Below, piece after piece: positions 7,241 through 16,256 of a stretch of DNA of 33,505 nt. A model generated the notes under the pieces. That model made no database searches and was not told the origin of the DNA. It saw nothing but the letters and a program-made list of their open reading frames with translations. Source of the DNA: an uncultured Salinimicrobium sp. Lineage in GTDB: Bacteria; Bacteroidota; Bacteroidia; Flavobacteriales; Flavobacteriaceae. The stretch lies in NCBI GenBank assembly GCA_946887025.1, contig CAMPJY010000010.1, positions 1 through 33,505 on the forward strand, read 5' to 3'. The first letter of the stretch is position 1; every line of letters starts with the position of its first letter. Both the position numbers and the translations under genes were made by a program.

Positions 7241-8308
7241 TTATAGGGTATTGACATTATTGAGATCTTCGAAAGCCTTTTTAAGTCTGGTCTTGAAGGT
7301 GATTTCTCCCTCCCGAATCCATTTTCTCGGATCGTAATATTTCTTGTTAGGCACTTCCGGACCTTCGGGATTTCCAATCTGAGTCTTCAAAAAATCTACA
7401 TGTTTCCCCATATAGTCTCGGATTCCTTCAGTGTAAGCGAACTGCAGGTCCGTATCAATATTCATTTTGATCACCCCATAACCAATAGCTTCTTTTATCT
7501 CCTCAACAGTGGAACCACTCCCACCGTGAAAAACGAAATCTATGGTATTTTCACCAACTCCGAATTTCTCGGAAAGATATTCCTGTGAATTTTTGAGGAT
7601 TTCAGGAGTCAATTTTACGTTTCCTGGTTTATAAACCCCATGAACATTTCCGAAAGCAGCTGCAATGGTGAACTGATCACTGACTTTGCTCAATTCTTCA
7701 TAAGCATATGCTACTTCTTCTGGCTGCGTATATAATTTGGAAGAATCGATTCCAGTGTTATCCACTCCATCTTCTTCCCCTCCGGTCACTCCAAGTTCAA
7801 TTTCCAGGGTCATCCCCATTTTGCTCATTCGCTCGAGGTACCTCTTTGAAATTTCAATATTTTCTTCTATGGATTCCTCAGATAGGTCAATCATGTGTGA
7901 ACTGAAAAGAGGCTTTCCAAACTGCTCAAAATGTTTTTCACTCGCATCCAAAAGACCATCTATCCATGGAAGGAGTTTTTTAGCGCAATGGTCGGTATGG
8001 AGGATAACTGTTGCTCCATAAGCTTCCGCGAGTTCATGTACGTGTTTTGCTCCGGCAACCCCACCTGCAATGGCGGCTTTCTCATTTTCGTTGGAAAGAC
8101 CTTTTCCTGCATTAAACTGCGCACCTCCGTTTGAGAATTGTATGATCACGGGGGCTTTTAATTCTGCTGCAGTTTCCAGTACCGCGTTGATAGTGCTGGA
8201 ACCCACTACATTGATGGCAGGAAGAGCGAAATTCTTGCTTTTGGCATATTTAAAAATTTCCTGAACTTCTTTTCCTGTGGCTACTCCGGGTTTAATAGTA
8301 TGGCTCAT
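7241..8308 (-). CDS. fbaA: Class II fructose-bisphosphate aldolase
   Basis: This 355-residue zinc enzyme splits fructose 1,6-bisphosphate into dihydroxyacetone phosphate and glyceraldehyde 3-phosphate in glycolysis, and runs in reverse in gluconeogenesis. The sequence is strikingly close to E. coli FbaA (class IIA). The motif HTDHCAKKLLPWIDGLL supplies catalytic Asp106 and zinc ligand His107. ELGVTGGEEDGVDN holds the second-site glutamate. AAFGNVHGVYKPGN supplies His223 and FVFHGGSGST supplies His261. NKKYYDPRKWIREGE is the usual C-terminal signature. Length matches the family (359 in E. coli). Start ATG 8308-8306. It lies 44 bases downstream of tamL without an obvious terminator between, and has its own -7 box. 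Confidence 0.97.
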   Translation of the reverse strand: MSHTIKPGVATGKEVQEIFKYAKSKNFALPAINVVGSSTINAVLETAAELKAPVIIQFSNGGAQFNAGKGLSNENEKAAIAGGVAGAKHVHELAEAYGATVILHTDHCAKKLLPWIDGLLDASEKHFEQFGKPLFSSHMIDLSEESIEENIEISKRYLERMSKMGMTLEIELGVTGGEEDGVDNTGIDSSKLYTQPEEVAYAYEELSKVSDQFTIAAAFGNVHGVYKPGNVKLTPEILKNSQEYLSEKFGVGENTIDFVFHGGSGSTVEEIKEAIGYGVIKMNIDTDLQFAYTEGIRDYMGKHVDFLKTQIGNPEGPEVPNKKYYDPRKWIREGEITFKTRLKKAFEDLNNVNTL

Positions 8309-8329
8309 TGAACTTGTTTTTTAGATTAA

Positions 8330-8337
8330 CAAAAATA
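8330..8337 (-). promoter_or_regulatory. fbaA promoter -7 box
   Basis: TATTTTTG on the minus strand matches TAnnTTTG, 21 bases upstream of the fbaA start. It lies in the 44-base gap after tamL. No clear -33 TTG is seen at the expected distance. Confidence 0.5.
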
Positions 8338-8352
8338 AGAAAAATTGTTGGC

Positions 8353-10917
8353 TTAGAAAGGGTAATTGATTCCTACATTGAAAACAGCATTGGCTAAATT
8401 ATAATCTTTAAACCATCTCTCGCCTAAAGATCGTGCGGGATCATAGGTTTTAAATCCTACGTCAAACCGTAGGACAAAAAAGTCAAAGTCATAGCGCAGT
8501 CCCACTCCCGATCCAATTGCTATATCCTTAAGATCTGCCAGGGAAGTAAAAGTTGCGGCCTCCTCTTCAACTACATCCAGCACATTCCAGATATTGCCTA
8601 TGTCTACAAATAAAGCAGAATTCAGATCTCCAAAAAGATTAAACCTGTATTCCGCACTAAAAGCCAGTTTTAGGTTAGCTTCATTAAATTCATTTCTGCC
8701 ACCGCTGCTGCCCGGCCCCAGGGCATAGGCCTGCCAAGCCCTGTTGTCATTAGGACCTCCTGCAAAAAAACTCCTGGAAAAAGGGATGCTGTTCGAATTT
8801 CCATAAGGAATGGCAATCCCTCCAAAAGTTCTTATGGCAAAAACATTTTCTGAACCAAGATCCCAATGCTTTATGTAATCAAGCTCTGTTTTAAAATACT
8901 GTGAAAAATTCACTCCGGAAATGCTATATCGTCCGGTCTCATCCTTTTCTATATTTGAGATTTTTGATACGGCATTTAAAAAATTCCCGGCACTTTCTAC
9001 TTTTACCCGAAACCTTGAAAAATCCTCATCATATAGATTTTCTTTCTTGTTCAGGATGTACGAAAAATTGGAAGCGAAAATCAGGTTGTCCTCGGTTAAC
9101 CTGTTTTTCCTTTCCCGAATATCGCTCAACTCCTCTATTTGGTCAGCATTCAGGCCAAAAGAATCACCTTCGCGGGTATCCCGGAGAAATGATTCAGCTC
9201 CTTCAGGAATAGAAAGTATCCTGTTGCCATTTGGCATAGTGGTGAAGTAGCTGTCGTCGGCCCGTACATTTCCCGAAGTGGCTATTTCATTCAGTTCCTG
9301 AAAAGAATTTCTGTAGACATTAAAGTAGTTGGGAGTATTGAGGTTCCTTACATACTGCACATTGATCAGGTCCAGCAGGTGTGATAATGAATCCGTGGGC
9401 TGCCAGCGATAATTCATGATAGTGGTGAAATTTCTCTTGTCGAGACCAATATTGGTCTGATTGCTCAGCCCTACGCTAAAGGTCGTGAAAGGATACATGT
9501 ATTTCGGAATGAACCTTTCGGTGGATACAGGAAAAAAGATTCGGGGAAGGGTAAGTTTTATGTCTGCACCTATTTCCGAGATGTCAAAAAAACGATCTTC
9601 TGTATTAGCCGCATCCTTGGACGATCCTACACTTCCCCTCCCTGCGATTTCCAGGATTTCCGCTCCACCCAGAATATTTCTAATTAACAATGAACCTCCA
9701 AATCCAATACCGAATTTCTGAATATTGCTTTGAGAGAGGTCGAATTCGAACCCCAAAGAATATTTAGGCAGGGCGGTAAGAAAAATATTGGCAATAAGAT
9801 CGGTGCCTGTACTGTCCCTTGGGTCTTCCATATACTGGATATTCGGGTATTTAAAGGTCCTCAGCTGATTTATTCTGTTATAGGTGAGCGATCTGGAATT
9901 GTCAGAGTAGATACTGCCGGGAGAAATGAAAACCGCATCGGTTAGGGCAGAAGCCCTGTATTTTATTTCGTCAAAAGCATATATGTTATATTCCTCAAAA
10001 CTCGTGGTGTCGGTTATGGGACGATTCCTGTTTTCGTATGTGTAATCAGGAAAAATGTTTACCTCACTTATCTTATGGACTTTATATGGAATTCTCGTAG
10101 AGGCCCCATCAACAATGGCTTCCTGGTTCTGAATTAAGACTGAAGCATTGACTTTATGGCTGGTGTCGATGGTGTCAGCCTCGAAGGAAATATATTCCTG
10201 TTCGAAATGATACAATCCGTTATTTCTGAAAAGCGATGTCAGCCGCTCTCTTTCCTTATTAAAGTCCAGCGTTTTGTATTGAACTCCCGTCCTGATCTCT
10301 GAAGCTCCCTTGTGTTCCTGGTAAATAGAATCGGCAACAATGGATGCAATTCGGGTGCTGATGGAATCTATTATATAAGGGTCCCCTCTGGAAACATAAT
10401 ATTCAACCTTTGCTCGCTGGTTGTCCTGTGGCAGGATTTCAAATGCTGTTTCAGCACTGAACCAGCCCTGGTTCCAGTACCAGCCCTTGAGCCTTTCTGC
10501 TGACTGTTCCGCCTGCTCTTCGTTTGCAATTACAGGAGCTTCCCCAGTTTTCTTTATCCACTCATTCAGGGCGACGTATGAATCCCCCAACCGACGGACT
10601 TGTTTTTCGGAAAGAATATTAATCAGGCGTTCCTCCCTTTTTGGCTTTTTATGAAGCCAGGCCTGAAAAGTGGAATCCGGATTTTTTTTGGCAAGGTTAT
10701 AAATGTGAAGTTCAATGGGAATTCCAAGGAAAGTAGAGTTGGGTTCCTGAGTTAACTGATCGTATACCTGTTTTCTCCTTATTTCCTCTCCTTCGACGAA
10801 AATTGTATTCTCAATTAACAAATTCTCATCAGCCTCGACCCTTTTAACGGCGTTGCAGGAGGATAATAAGAGGAGCGTTAAAAGAAATAATGATATTTTT
10901 GCCGAAATGCTTTTCAA
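8353..10917 (-). CDS. tamL: TamL-type outer-membrane assembly lipoprotein (BamA/TamA superfamily)
   Basis: This 854-residue outer-membrane protein has a lipoprotein signal. Residues 1-20 are hydrophobic and end LLLLSSC, with Cys21 as lipid anchor. POTRA-like regions precede a C-terminal 16-strand-type barrel of the BamA superfamily that ends in an aromatic beta-signal (GINYPF). The segment RSFFAGGPNDNRAWQAYALGPG fits the conserved L6-loop region. TamL is the lipidated TamA form known in Bacteroidetes, which pairs with TamB to deliver proteins or lipids to the outer membrane. No tamB lies in the window. The start is unusual: no in-frame ATG fits ahead of the signal peptide, and TTG 10917-10915 gives a complete one. 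Its -7 box TATTTTTG lies 20 bases upstream. It is divergent from the RNA methyltransferase gene, and the 38-base gap must hold both promoters. Confidence 0.85.
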   Translation of the reverse strand: MKSISAKISLFLLTLLLLSSCNAVKRVEADENLLIENTIFVEGEEIRRKQVYDQLTQEPNSTFLGIPIELHIYNLAKKNPDSTFQAWLHKKPKREERLINILSEKQVRRLGDSYVALNEWIKKTGEAPVIANEEQAEQSAERLKGWYWNQGWFSAETAFEILPQDNQRAKVEYYVSRGDPYIIDSISTRIASIVADSIYQEHKGASEIRTGVQYKTLDFNKERERLTSLFRNNGLYHFEQEYISFEADTIDTSHKVNASVLIQNQEAIVDGASTRIPYKVHKISEVNIFPDYTYENRNRPITDTTSFEEYNIYAFDEIKYRASALTDAVFISPGSIYSDNSRSLTYNRINQLRTFKYPNIQYMEDPRDSTGTDLIANIFLTALPKYSLGFEFDLSQSNIQKFGIGFGGSLLIRNILGGAEILEIAGRGSVGSSKDAANTEDRFFDISEIGADIKLTLPRIFFPVSTERFIPKYMYPFTTFSVGLSNQTNIGLDKRNFTTIMNYRWQPTDSLSHLLDLINVQYVRNLNTPNYFNVYRNSFQELNEIATSGNVRADDSYFTTMPNGNRILSIPEGAESFLRDTREGDSFGLNADQIEELSDIRERKNRLTEDNLIFASNFSYILNKKENLYDEDFSRFRVKVESAGNFLNAVSKISNIEKDETGRYSISGVNFSQYFKTELDYIKHWDLGSENVFAIRTFGGIAIPYGNSNSIPFSRSFFAGGPNDNRAWQAYALGPGSSGGRNEFNEANLKLAFSAEYRFNLFGDLNSALFVDIGNIWNVLDVVEEEAATFTSLADLKDIAIGSGVGLRYDFDFFVLRFDVGFKTYDPARSLGERWFKDYNLANAVFNVGINYPF

Positions 10918-10937
10918 ATAGATGATTATAAAGTCTT

Positions 10938-10945
10938 CAAAAATA
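10938..10945 (-). promoter_or_regulatory. tamL promoter -7 box in the divergent gap
   Basis: TATTTTTG on the minus strand matches TAnnTTTG and precedes the TTG start of tamL by 20 bases. On the plus strand the same gap has TACAATTTTG directly before the methyltransferase ATG, a looser match with two extra bases. Confidence 0.5.
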
Positions 10946-10955
10946 CAATTTTGGA

Positions 10956-11681
10956 ATGTTTAGTAAAAGCCAAATTAAACTAATAACCAGCCTCGCGCAA
11001 AAAAAGTATAGGGCGCAGCATAAATTGTTTTTTGCAGAAGGTAAAAAAGTAATTAACGAATTGCTGAATTCCCATTTTGTTCTTCAGGCTTTATATACTA
11101 CCGAGGACCTCTTTACAGCCGAAAGGGAAAAGACATTCATAATAAAGGAGGCCGAACTTAAAAAAATCAGCCAGCTTAAAACCCCACAAACTGCCTTAGG
11201 TGTTTTTCATATTCCTGAAACCAAAACTTTTACGGAACCAGGACTTGCAGTCGCCCTGGACGGGGTAAGGGATCCGGGGAATTTAGGAACTATAATCAGA
11301 CTCTGCGACTGGTTTGGGGTGGAACAGCTGATCTGTTCCCAGGACAGTGTTGATTGTTTCAATCCAAAAGTGGTCCAGGCAAGCATGGGTTCCATAGCAA
11401 GGGTTTCAGTGGCTTATACAGATTTGTCTACTTATCTTGGAAATAATGCATCAAATCCCATTCTGGGAGCCTTTTTGGATGGGGAAAATGTCTATTCAAC
11501 CAATTTACCAAAAGAAGGTATTCTGGTGATGGGAAATGAGGCAAACGGTATATCCTCAGAGGTTGAGGGATTAGTAAACCAGAAGATCTCCATTCCTCAA
11601 TTTGGAAACCTACAGAAGACTGAGAGTCTAAACGTTGCTACTGCTACCGCAATCCTCCTTAGCGAATTCCGAAGAGGCTAG
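10956..11681 (+). CDS. SpoU/TrmH-family RNA 2'-O-methyltransferase
   Basis: This 241-residue SAM-dependent methyltransferase of the knotted SPOUT fold probably modifies a ribose in rRNA or tRNA. The N-terminal substrate-binding domain (about 1-95) contains KKYRAQHKLFFAEGKKV. The three SpoU motifs follow in order: LDGVRDPGNLGTIIRLCDWFG, ILVMGNEANGIS and ISIPQFGNLQKTESLNVATA, the last giving the trefoil-knot SAM site. The exact target nucleotide cannot be named from sequence. It is divergent from tamL and convergent with porT, 27 bases from its stop; no hairpin terminator is visible there. Start ATG 10956 with almost no leader from any promoter in the 38-base gap. Confidence 0.92.
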   Translation: MFSKSQIKLITSLAQKKYRAQHKLFFAEGKKVINELLNSHFVLQALYTTEDLFTAEREKTFIIKEAELKKISQLKTPQTALGVFHIPETKTFTEPGLAVALDGVRDPGNLGTIIRLCDWFGVEQLICSQDSVDCFNPKVVQASMGSIARVSVAYTDLSTYLGNNASNPILGAFLDGENVYSTNLPKEGILVMGNEANGISSEVEGLVNQKISIPQFGNLQKTESLNVATATAILLSEFRRG

Positions 11682-11708
11682 ATCTGAAATGAAGTTTCGA
11701 AATTAAAT

Positions 11709-12416
11709 TTATTGAAAGGTGAAATTTATGAAAACGCCACGAGAAGACATTTTATCAACATTACTTGTAAACATGCTGTTCGGGTCGTCATCCCGTACCA
11801 GCTCGTCGTTAATGGCAAAGACTCCTCGGAGTGAAGGGGAAAATTTGAAATAATAGAGATAGAAATCTATTCCAAAACCAATTTCGTAATAATAGGAATT
11901 TGTAGTCATCCTGAATTGCCCATCATAGTTGTCATCGGGATTATTCTCATTGCTTGAAAGGTTCAGCGAGGTGGAAAGACCACCTATTACAAAAGGTTTC
12001 CAGTTGTTGATCCTATTCGCAGAGAACTTTAATAACAGCGGTACATGTACATAGGTGGAATTGATCTCCCTAAAAGAATCCCCATCTGCTTTCCAGAACT
12101 GGAAATTGATCCTGTTAAACGCCACTCCCGGTTCAAGCCGAAGGTCAAGATTATCATTTATACGCATATTTCCAACCAGGCCAACATTAAATCCTATGGT
12201 TCGATCCACAACAAAATCCTTCCCGGTTAATCTATTGTCAATTACTTCCTTGTAATTAAAATCAAAGTCATAGGTGTTGAAACCCAGGAAATATCCCCAG
12301 GACCACTTCTGTTTGTCGAAGTTAGGATTGTTTATCACCTTTTCTCCGGAAAAAAACTGGGCACTTGCAGGCAGGGCGCAACACAGCAAAAGGACAATTA
12401 AGAAATATTTCCTCAT
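11709..12416 (-). CDS. porT: Type IX secretion protein PorT
   Basis: This 235-residue membrane-associated beta-barrel-type protein is required for the Bacteroidetes type IX secretion system. The start chosen is ATG 12416-12414, which gives a clean signal peptide (MRKYFLIVLLLCCALPASA, then QFF). A frame extending to 12452 overlaps ubiE and spoils the signal. The mature protein has outer-membrane beta-barrel features: alternating hydrophobic strands, WGYFLGFNTYDFDF, NLDLRLEPGVAFN, YVHVPLLLKFSANR and a terminal FINFTFQ. The gene starts 5 bases after the ubiE stop (4-base gap), so the two form an operon. PorT function connects this locus to the two giant T9SS cargo proteins further along the window, although PorT is a general component. 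The family call relies on pattern and the ubiE neighbourhood, which is remembered as conserved in Flavobacteria. Confidence 0.85.
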   Translation of the reverse strand: MRKYFLIVLLLCCALPASAQFFSGEKVINNPNFDKQKWSWGYFLGFNTYDFDFNYKEVIDNRLTGKDFVVDRTIGFNVGLVGNMRINDNLDLRLEPGVAFNRINFQFWKADGDSFREINSTYVHVPLLLKFSANRINNWKPFVIGGLSTSLNLSSNENNPDDNYDGQFRMTTNSYYYEIGFGIDFYLYYFKFSPSLRGVFAINDELVRDDDPNSMFTSNVDKMSSRGVFINFTFQ

Positions 12417-12420
12417 AAAA

Positions 12421-13149
12421 TTATTTTGAAGCGGTATAAATTGTAGCCACACCCATAGTTTGTGGTTTATTTTCTACATTAATAAACCCAATTTTGCGCA
12501 AAATATTGTTGAAGGGCTCCCCATGTGGAAAAGCGGCCGCACTTTTACTGAGATAGGAATAGGCGCTCTGGTCTTTCGAAAAAAGTTTACCTATCAGTGG
12601 GAGCAGGTATCTGGTGTATACTGAATACCCCTGTTTAAAAGGAAATTTAGTGGGAACAGAAGTCTCCAGCACTACAAAGATCCCTCCGGGTTTCAGGACC
12701 CTGTGGATTTCTGCAAGCCCCTTTTTTAGGTTCTCGAAATTTCTTACCCCAAAAGCAACAGTAATGGCATCGAAACTATTATTCTCAAAAGGCAGGGCTT
12801 CTGAATCCCCCTGTACCATTTCAATCTTTTCTGATAACTGTTCTTTCGCGATTTTTTTTCTTCCAACAGCCAGCATTCCTTCCGAAATATCCAAGCCTAT
12901 AATCTTCGTGGCTCCTGTTTTCGCAAGGTTAATAGCAAGATCACCTGTACCCGTGGCGATGTCCAGTACCAGATCAGGTTTTTGTCCGTTTACCAGAGCA
13001 ACCACCTTCTTCCGCCATTTAACATCGATGCCAAAAGAAATAACCCTGTTCAGCCCATCATAATCAGAGGAAATAGTGTCAAACATCTTTTCCACCTGCT
13101 GTTTTTTATTGAGGTCAGAACCTTTGTAAGGAGTTATTTTCTTGTCCAT
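12421..13149 (-). CDS. menG: Demethylmenaquinone methyltransferase (UbiE/MenG)
   Basis: This 242-residue SAM-dependent C-methyltransferase carries out the last step of menaquinone synthesis. Bacteroidetes generally respire with menaquinone, so MenG is preferred to a ubiquinone role. Diagnostic segments are [19 protein letters not shown] near residue 30, the SAM loop [10 protein letters not shown] near 63, [20 protein letters not shown] and [13 protein letters not shown]. The length is normal for the family. Start ATG 13149-13147, with a TATATTTG promoter box 13 bases upstream. It is followed by porT after a 4-base gap. It is divergent from trkA across a 173-base gap. Confidence 0.95.
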   Translation of the reverse strand: MDKKITPYKGSDLNKKQQVEKMFDTISSDYDGLNRVISFGIDVKWRKKVVALVNGQKPDLVLDIATGTGDLAINLAKTGATKIIGLDISEGMLAVGRKKIAKEQLSEKIEMVQGDSEALPFENNSFDAITVAFGVRNFENLKKGLAEIHRVLKPGGIFVVLETSVPTKFPFKQGYSVYTRYLLPLIGKLFSKDQSAYSYLSKSAAAFPHGEPFNNILRKIGFINVENKPQTMGVATIYTASK

Positions 13150-13162
13150 CTTAATTTTTGCC

Positions 13163-13170
13163 CAAATATA
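13163..13170 (-). promoter_or_regulatory. menG-porT promoter -7 box
   Basis: TATATTTG on the minus strand matches TAnnTTTG and is 13 bases upstream of the menG ATG. No second box is visible before porT. Confidence 0.6.
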
Positions 13171-13240
13171 CGTAAAATGGAATTTCCACTACTGAATTTC
13201 AATAAACTCTAACCTGCGTAAATACCAGGGGCTTTCCTTT

Positions 13241-13266
13241 GAAATTTGGAATTTGGGATTTTGAAT
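13241..13266. repeat. Degenerate short tandem repeat upstream of trkA
   Basis: Three imperfect units of about 8-10 bases (GAAATTTG, GAATTTGG, GATTTTGAAT) lie in the menG-trkA gap, upstream of the trkA -7 box. This looks like the low-complexity GGAATTTG-type intergenic sequence recalled from flavobacterial genomes. No function is claimed. Confidence 0.4.
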
Positions 13267-13267
13267 A

Positions 13268-13300
13268 TTGTTTAAGGTTCAGGTAAATAACTTACCTTTG
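13268..13300 (+). promoter_or_regulatory. trkA-trkH promoter
   Basis: TTG at 13268-13270 and TACCTTTG at 13293-13300 are separated by 22 bases. They match the Bacteroidetes TTG...TAnnTTTG arrangement at the long end of usual spacing. The box ends 22 bases before the trkA ATG. Confidence 0.65.
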
Positions 13301-13322
13301 AGGTTTTGATTATAATTTTCCT

Positions 13323-14672
13323 ATGAAAATAATCATTGCCGGTGCCGGTGAAGTCGGTTTTCATCTTGCTAAACTGCTTTCCTATGAATCTCAGGATATT
13401 ACCCTAATTGATAGTGATAAGGAGCATTTAAGCTACGCAGATACTCACCTTGATATCCGGACCCTGAAAGGGGATGCCACCTCAATTGCTGTTCTTAAGG
13501 ATGCACAGGTGAAAAATGTTGATTTGGTAATTGGCGTTACTTCCAGTGAAACCACCAATATTACAGTATGTGTACTGGCAAAGCAGCTGGGAGCAAAACG
13601 CACCATTGCCAGGATAGCAAATACCGAATTCCTCGAAAGTAAAGAGGAAATTGGCTTCTTTAAATTCGGTATCGACGAATTAATTTCCCCTGAAGCCCTT
13701 GCTGCCCGGGAAATCGAATTACTCCTGAGCCAGTCGGCTTTCAACGACAGCTATGAATTTGAGGAGGGGAAGCTGACCATGCTGGGACTAAGTTTATCCC
13801 GCACCACTGCCTTTGTAGGGATGACTGTTAAGGAGGCAGCCAAGATTTTCCCCGGAATCCAGTTCATGCCAATCGCGATCCAGCGTTTTGGGACTCAATA
13901 CACCTTGATCCCTCGCGGGGACACCCAATTCAAGGAAGGAGATCAGGCCTACTTCATCACCACCAAGGATGGGGTAGAGGAACTGTATAAACTTACGGGG
14001 AAGGTGAGGCACGAAGTGAAAAACGTGATGATCCTGGGAGGAAGTAAAATTGGAAGGAAAACCACCAGAGACCTTGCCCAGAACAATTTCAATATCAAAT
14101 TGATCGAGAGCAATAAGGAAAAGGCTTTCGACCTGGCCGATGAAATTCCGAAAGCCCTTGTAATTCATGGGGATGGACGGAACGTGGAACTGCTTGATGA
14201 AGAAAATATCAAGGATATGGACGCCTTTATTGCTGTGACAGGAAATTCTGAAACCAACATCATGACCTGTCTGGTGGCAAAATCAAAAGGCGTTAAACGG
14301 ACCATAGCTCTTGTAGAGAATATGGATTATTTTCAACTAAGCCATTCCATTGGAATCGACACCCTGATCAATAAAAAGCTGTTGGCTGCCAATAATATCT
14401 TCCGCTATATAAGAAAAGGAGATGTGGTGGCCATGACAAAGCTGAACAACATGAATGCGGAGCTTCTGGAATTCATTGTGAAGCCCACTTCCAAGGCTAC
14501 AGATAAGAAAATAAAAGATCTGGATTTTCCAAGGTCCGCAATCATAGGTGGCGTGATACGGGAAGGGGAAGGGATGATACCGCTGGGAGATTCAAAGATA
14601 TATGCGGGTGACAGGGTTGTGGTCTGTTGTCTTCCCAGATCAATAAGAAAAGTGGAAAAAATGTTTTTATAA
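13323..14672 (+). CDS. trkA: Trk potassium uptake regulatory subunit TrkA
   Basis: This 449-residue cytoplasmic gating subunit of the Trk potassium channel has two tandem RCK units. The first Rossmann domain opens with GAGEVGFHLA at residues 7-16. A C-terminal RCK lobe follows (about 145-225), then a second Rossmann domain starting MILGGSKIGRKTT near residue 238, and a second lobe to the end. TrkA binds nucleotides and sits as a ring below TrkH, controlling opening. The glycine pattern of the first nucleotide site is intact, while the second has GGSKIG. Full double-RCK length is typical of TrkA in proteobacteria and Bacteroidetes. Its stop TAA (14670-14672) shares a base with the trkH ATG, which indicates translational coupling. 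Confidence 0.96.
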   Translation: MKIIIAGAGEVGFHLAKLLSYESQDITLIDSDKEHLSYADTHLDIRTLKGDATSIAVLKDAQVKNVDLVIGVTSSETTNITVCVLAKQLGAKRTIARIANTEFLESKEEIGFFKFGIDELISPEALAAREIELLLSQSAFNDSYEFEEGKLTMLGLSLSRTTAFVGMTVKEAAKIFPGIQFMPIAIQRFGTQYTLIPRGDTQFKEGDQAYFITTKDGVEELYKLTGKVRHEVKNVMILGGSKIGRKTTRDLAQNNFNIKLIESNKEKAFDLADEIPKALVIHGDGRNVELLDEENIKDMDAFIAVTGNSETNIMTCLVAKSKGVKRTIALVENMDYFQLSHSIGIDTLINKKLLAANNIFRYIRKGDVVAMTKLNNMNAELLEFIVKPTSKATDKKIKDLDFPRSAIIGGVIREGEGMIPLGDSKIYAGDRVVVCCLPRSIRKVEKMFL

Positions 14673-16177
14673 TGCCACGGGTAACCCGGTTGAACTTCCA
14701 GATCATTTTTCACATAATGGGACTTCTCCTGTTGTGTAACGGCGGTTTTATGTTCTTTGCAGCCCTGGTGAGCTGGTATTACGAGGAAACGGTGTTAATG
14801 CAGATCTCTTCTGCGGCGCTGATTACCCTGTTTTCGGGAGTCGGACTGATGTATTTTACCAGGGGCCACAGAAAGGAAATAAAGAAAAGGGAAGGTTATG
14901 TGGTGGTAACCTTTGGATGGTTGTTTATGACCCTCAGCGGAACTCTTCCCTTCGTCCTCAGCGAAAGCATCCCCAATTTTACCAATGCCTTTTTTGAAAC
15001 CATGTCCGGCTACACCACTACCGGAGCCACTATACTGAATGACATTGAATCCATTCCGAAAGGGATCCTTTTTTGGAGAAGTCTTACTCACTGGATAGGA
15101 GGGATGGGAATTATAGTGCTGGCTATCGCAATCCTGCCTCTCCTGGGAATAGGGGGGATGCAGCTGTTTTCTGCGGAGGCACCGGGACCTGCTGCCGATA
15201 AAATGAAACCCAGGATTACCGATGTGGCCAAACGCCTGTGGTTTATTTACGTAGGCCTTACCCTAACCCAGACAGTCCTTTTGAAACTAGCCGGCATGGG
15301 ATGGTTTGATTCGATGAATCACTCCATGAGCACCATGGCTACAGGAGGGTTTTCCACCAAAAATCAGAGTGTGGCGGTCTGGAATGATAATCCCCTGATC
15401 CAGTATATCATCATCTTCTTCATGTTTGTGGGAGGGATGAATTTTGTGCTGACTTATTATGGTTTTAAGGGCAGATTCAGGAAGATCCTGCAGGATGAGG
15501 AATTCAAGTGGTATTTTTTCTTTGTCACCGGATTTACCCTTGTAACCGCATTAATGATCTATTTTAAGGCTGATCTGGGGCTTTCTTCCCTCGATCATCC
15601 AATGGTGTTGGGGGAGGCCGAGAGCGCCTTCAGACATAGTTTGTTTCAGGTGGTGGGAATCATCACCACGACCGGTTTTATTTCAGCCGATTATACTCTG
15701 TGGACTCCCTTCCTGACGGTGCTGATGTTCGGGCTGTTCTTTCTGGGAGGCTCAGCCGGGTCCACTGCGGGTGGGGTAAAAGTAATGCGGCACGTGATCA
15801 TGATAAAAAACGGGCTCATAGAATTTAAAAGGGCGCTGCATCCCAATGCAGTGTTGCCGGTGCGTTACAAAGGGCGAGGGATCAGGAAAGAAGTAGTATT
15901 CAATGTGCTGGGGTTCTTTATCCTTTACATGCTTTCCTTTATAATAGGCGGTGTCGTACTGGCTTATCTCGGGCTCGATCTGGAAACCGCACTGGGAGCT
16001 TCGGCCTCCTCCCTTGGAAATGTAGGCCCCTCCTTTGGTGCTCTGGGGCCGATTTACAATTTTGATGGACTTCCCGATGCGGGTAAATGGTGGTGCTCTT
16101 TCCTGATGCTTATCGGAAGGCTCGAATTGTTCACGGTACTTATCCTGTTGACGCCATTCTTCTGGAGGAACAGATAA
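14672..16177 (+). CDS. trkH: Trk potassium uptake channel subunit TrkH
   Basis: This 501-residue membrane protein forms the potassium pore and works with TrkA. The start is ATG 14672, overlapping the trkA stop as TAATG. A longer frame from a TTG at 14627 would run 46 bases into trkA and is disfavoured. The four selectivity-filter loops are visible in order: SGYTTTGATIL, STMATGGFST, IITTTGFIS and SSLGNVGPSFG. Each contains the central glycine of the TrkH/KtrB family. Several long hydrophobic helices lie around them, consistent with four M1-P-M2 repeats. No second potassium system is present in the window. The gene converges with aspC at a shared hairpin terminator. Confidence 0.96.
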   Translation: MPRVTRLNFQIIFHIMGLLLLCNGGFMFFAALVSWYYEETVLMQISSAALITLFSGVGLMYFTRGHRKEIKKREGYVVVTFGWLFMTLSGTLPFVLSESIPNFTNAFFETMSGYTTTGATILNDIESIPKGILFWRSLTHWIGGMGIIVLAIAILPLLGIGGMQLFSAEAPGPAADKMKPRITDVAKRLWFIYVGLTLTQTVLLKLAGMGWFDSMNHSMSTMATGGFSTKNQSVAVWNDNPLIQYIIIFFMFVGGMNFVLTYYGFKGRFRKILQDEEFKWYFFFVTGFTLVTALMIYFKADLGLSSLDHPMVLGEAESAFRHSLFQVVGIITTTGFISADYTLWTPFLTVLMFGLFFLGGSAGSTAGGVKVMRHVIMIKNGLIEFKRALHPNAVLPVRYKGRGIRKEVVFNVLGFFILYMLSFIIGGVVLAYLGLDLETALGASASSLGNVGPSFGALGPIYNFDGLPDAGKWWCSFLMLIGRLELFTVLILLTPFFWRNR

Positions 16178-16192
16178 AGAACTTCTTCAGAA

Positions 16193-16237
16193 ATAAAAAA
16201 TCCTCCTTTCCCAAGTAGAAGAAGGAGGATTAATTAT
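16193..16237. terminator. Hairpin terminator between trkH and aspC
   Basis: AATCCTCCTT (16199-16208) pairs perfectly with AAGGAGGATT (16222-16231) around a 13-base loop. On the minus strand it is followed by TTTTTTATTT, a strong tail for aspC transcripts. On the plus strand the tail is AATTATTTT, weaker, so it may serve both convergent genes. Confidence 0.85.
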
Positions 16238-16256
16238 TTTCTGGTTTCTGAAGGTT

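Noticed and set aside
12417..12452. Upstream start for porT
   Set aside because: It overlaps menG and puts a charged and polar stretch ahead of a clean signal peptide; ATG at 12416 is better.
14627..14671. Upstream TTG start for trkH
   Set aside because: It lies well inside trkA; the TAATG overlap at 14670-14674 is the normal coupled start.
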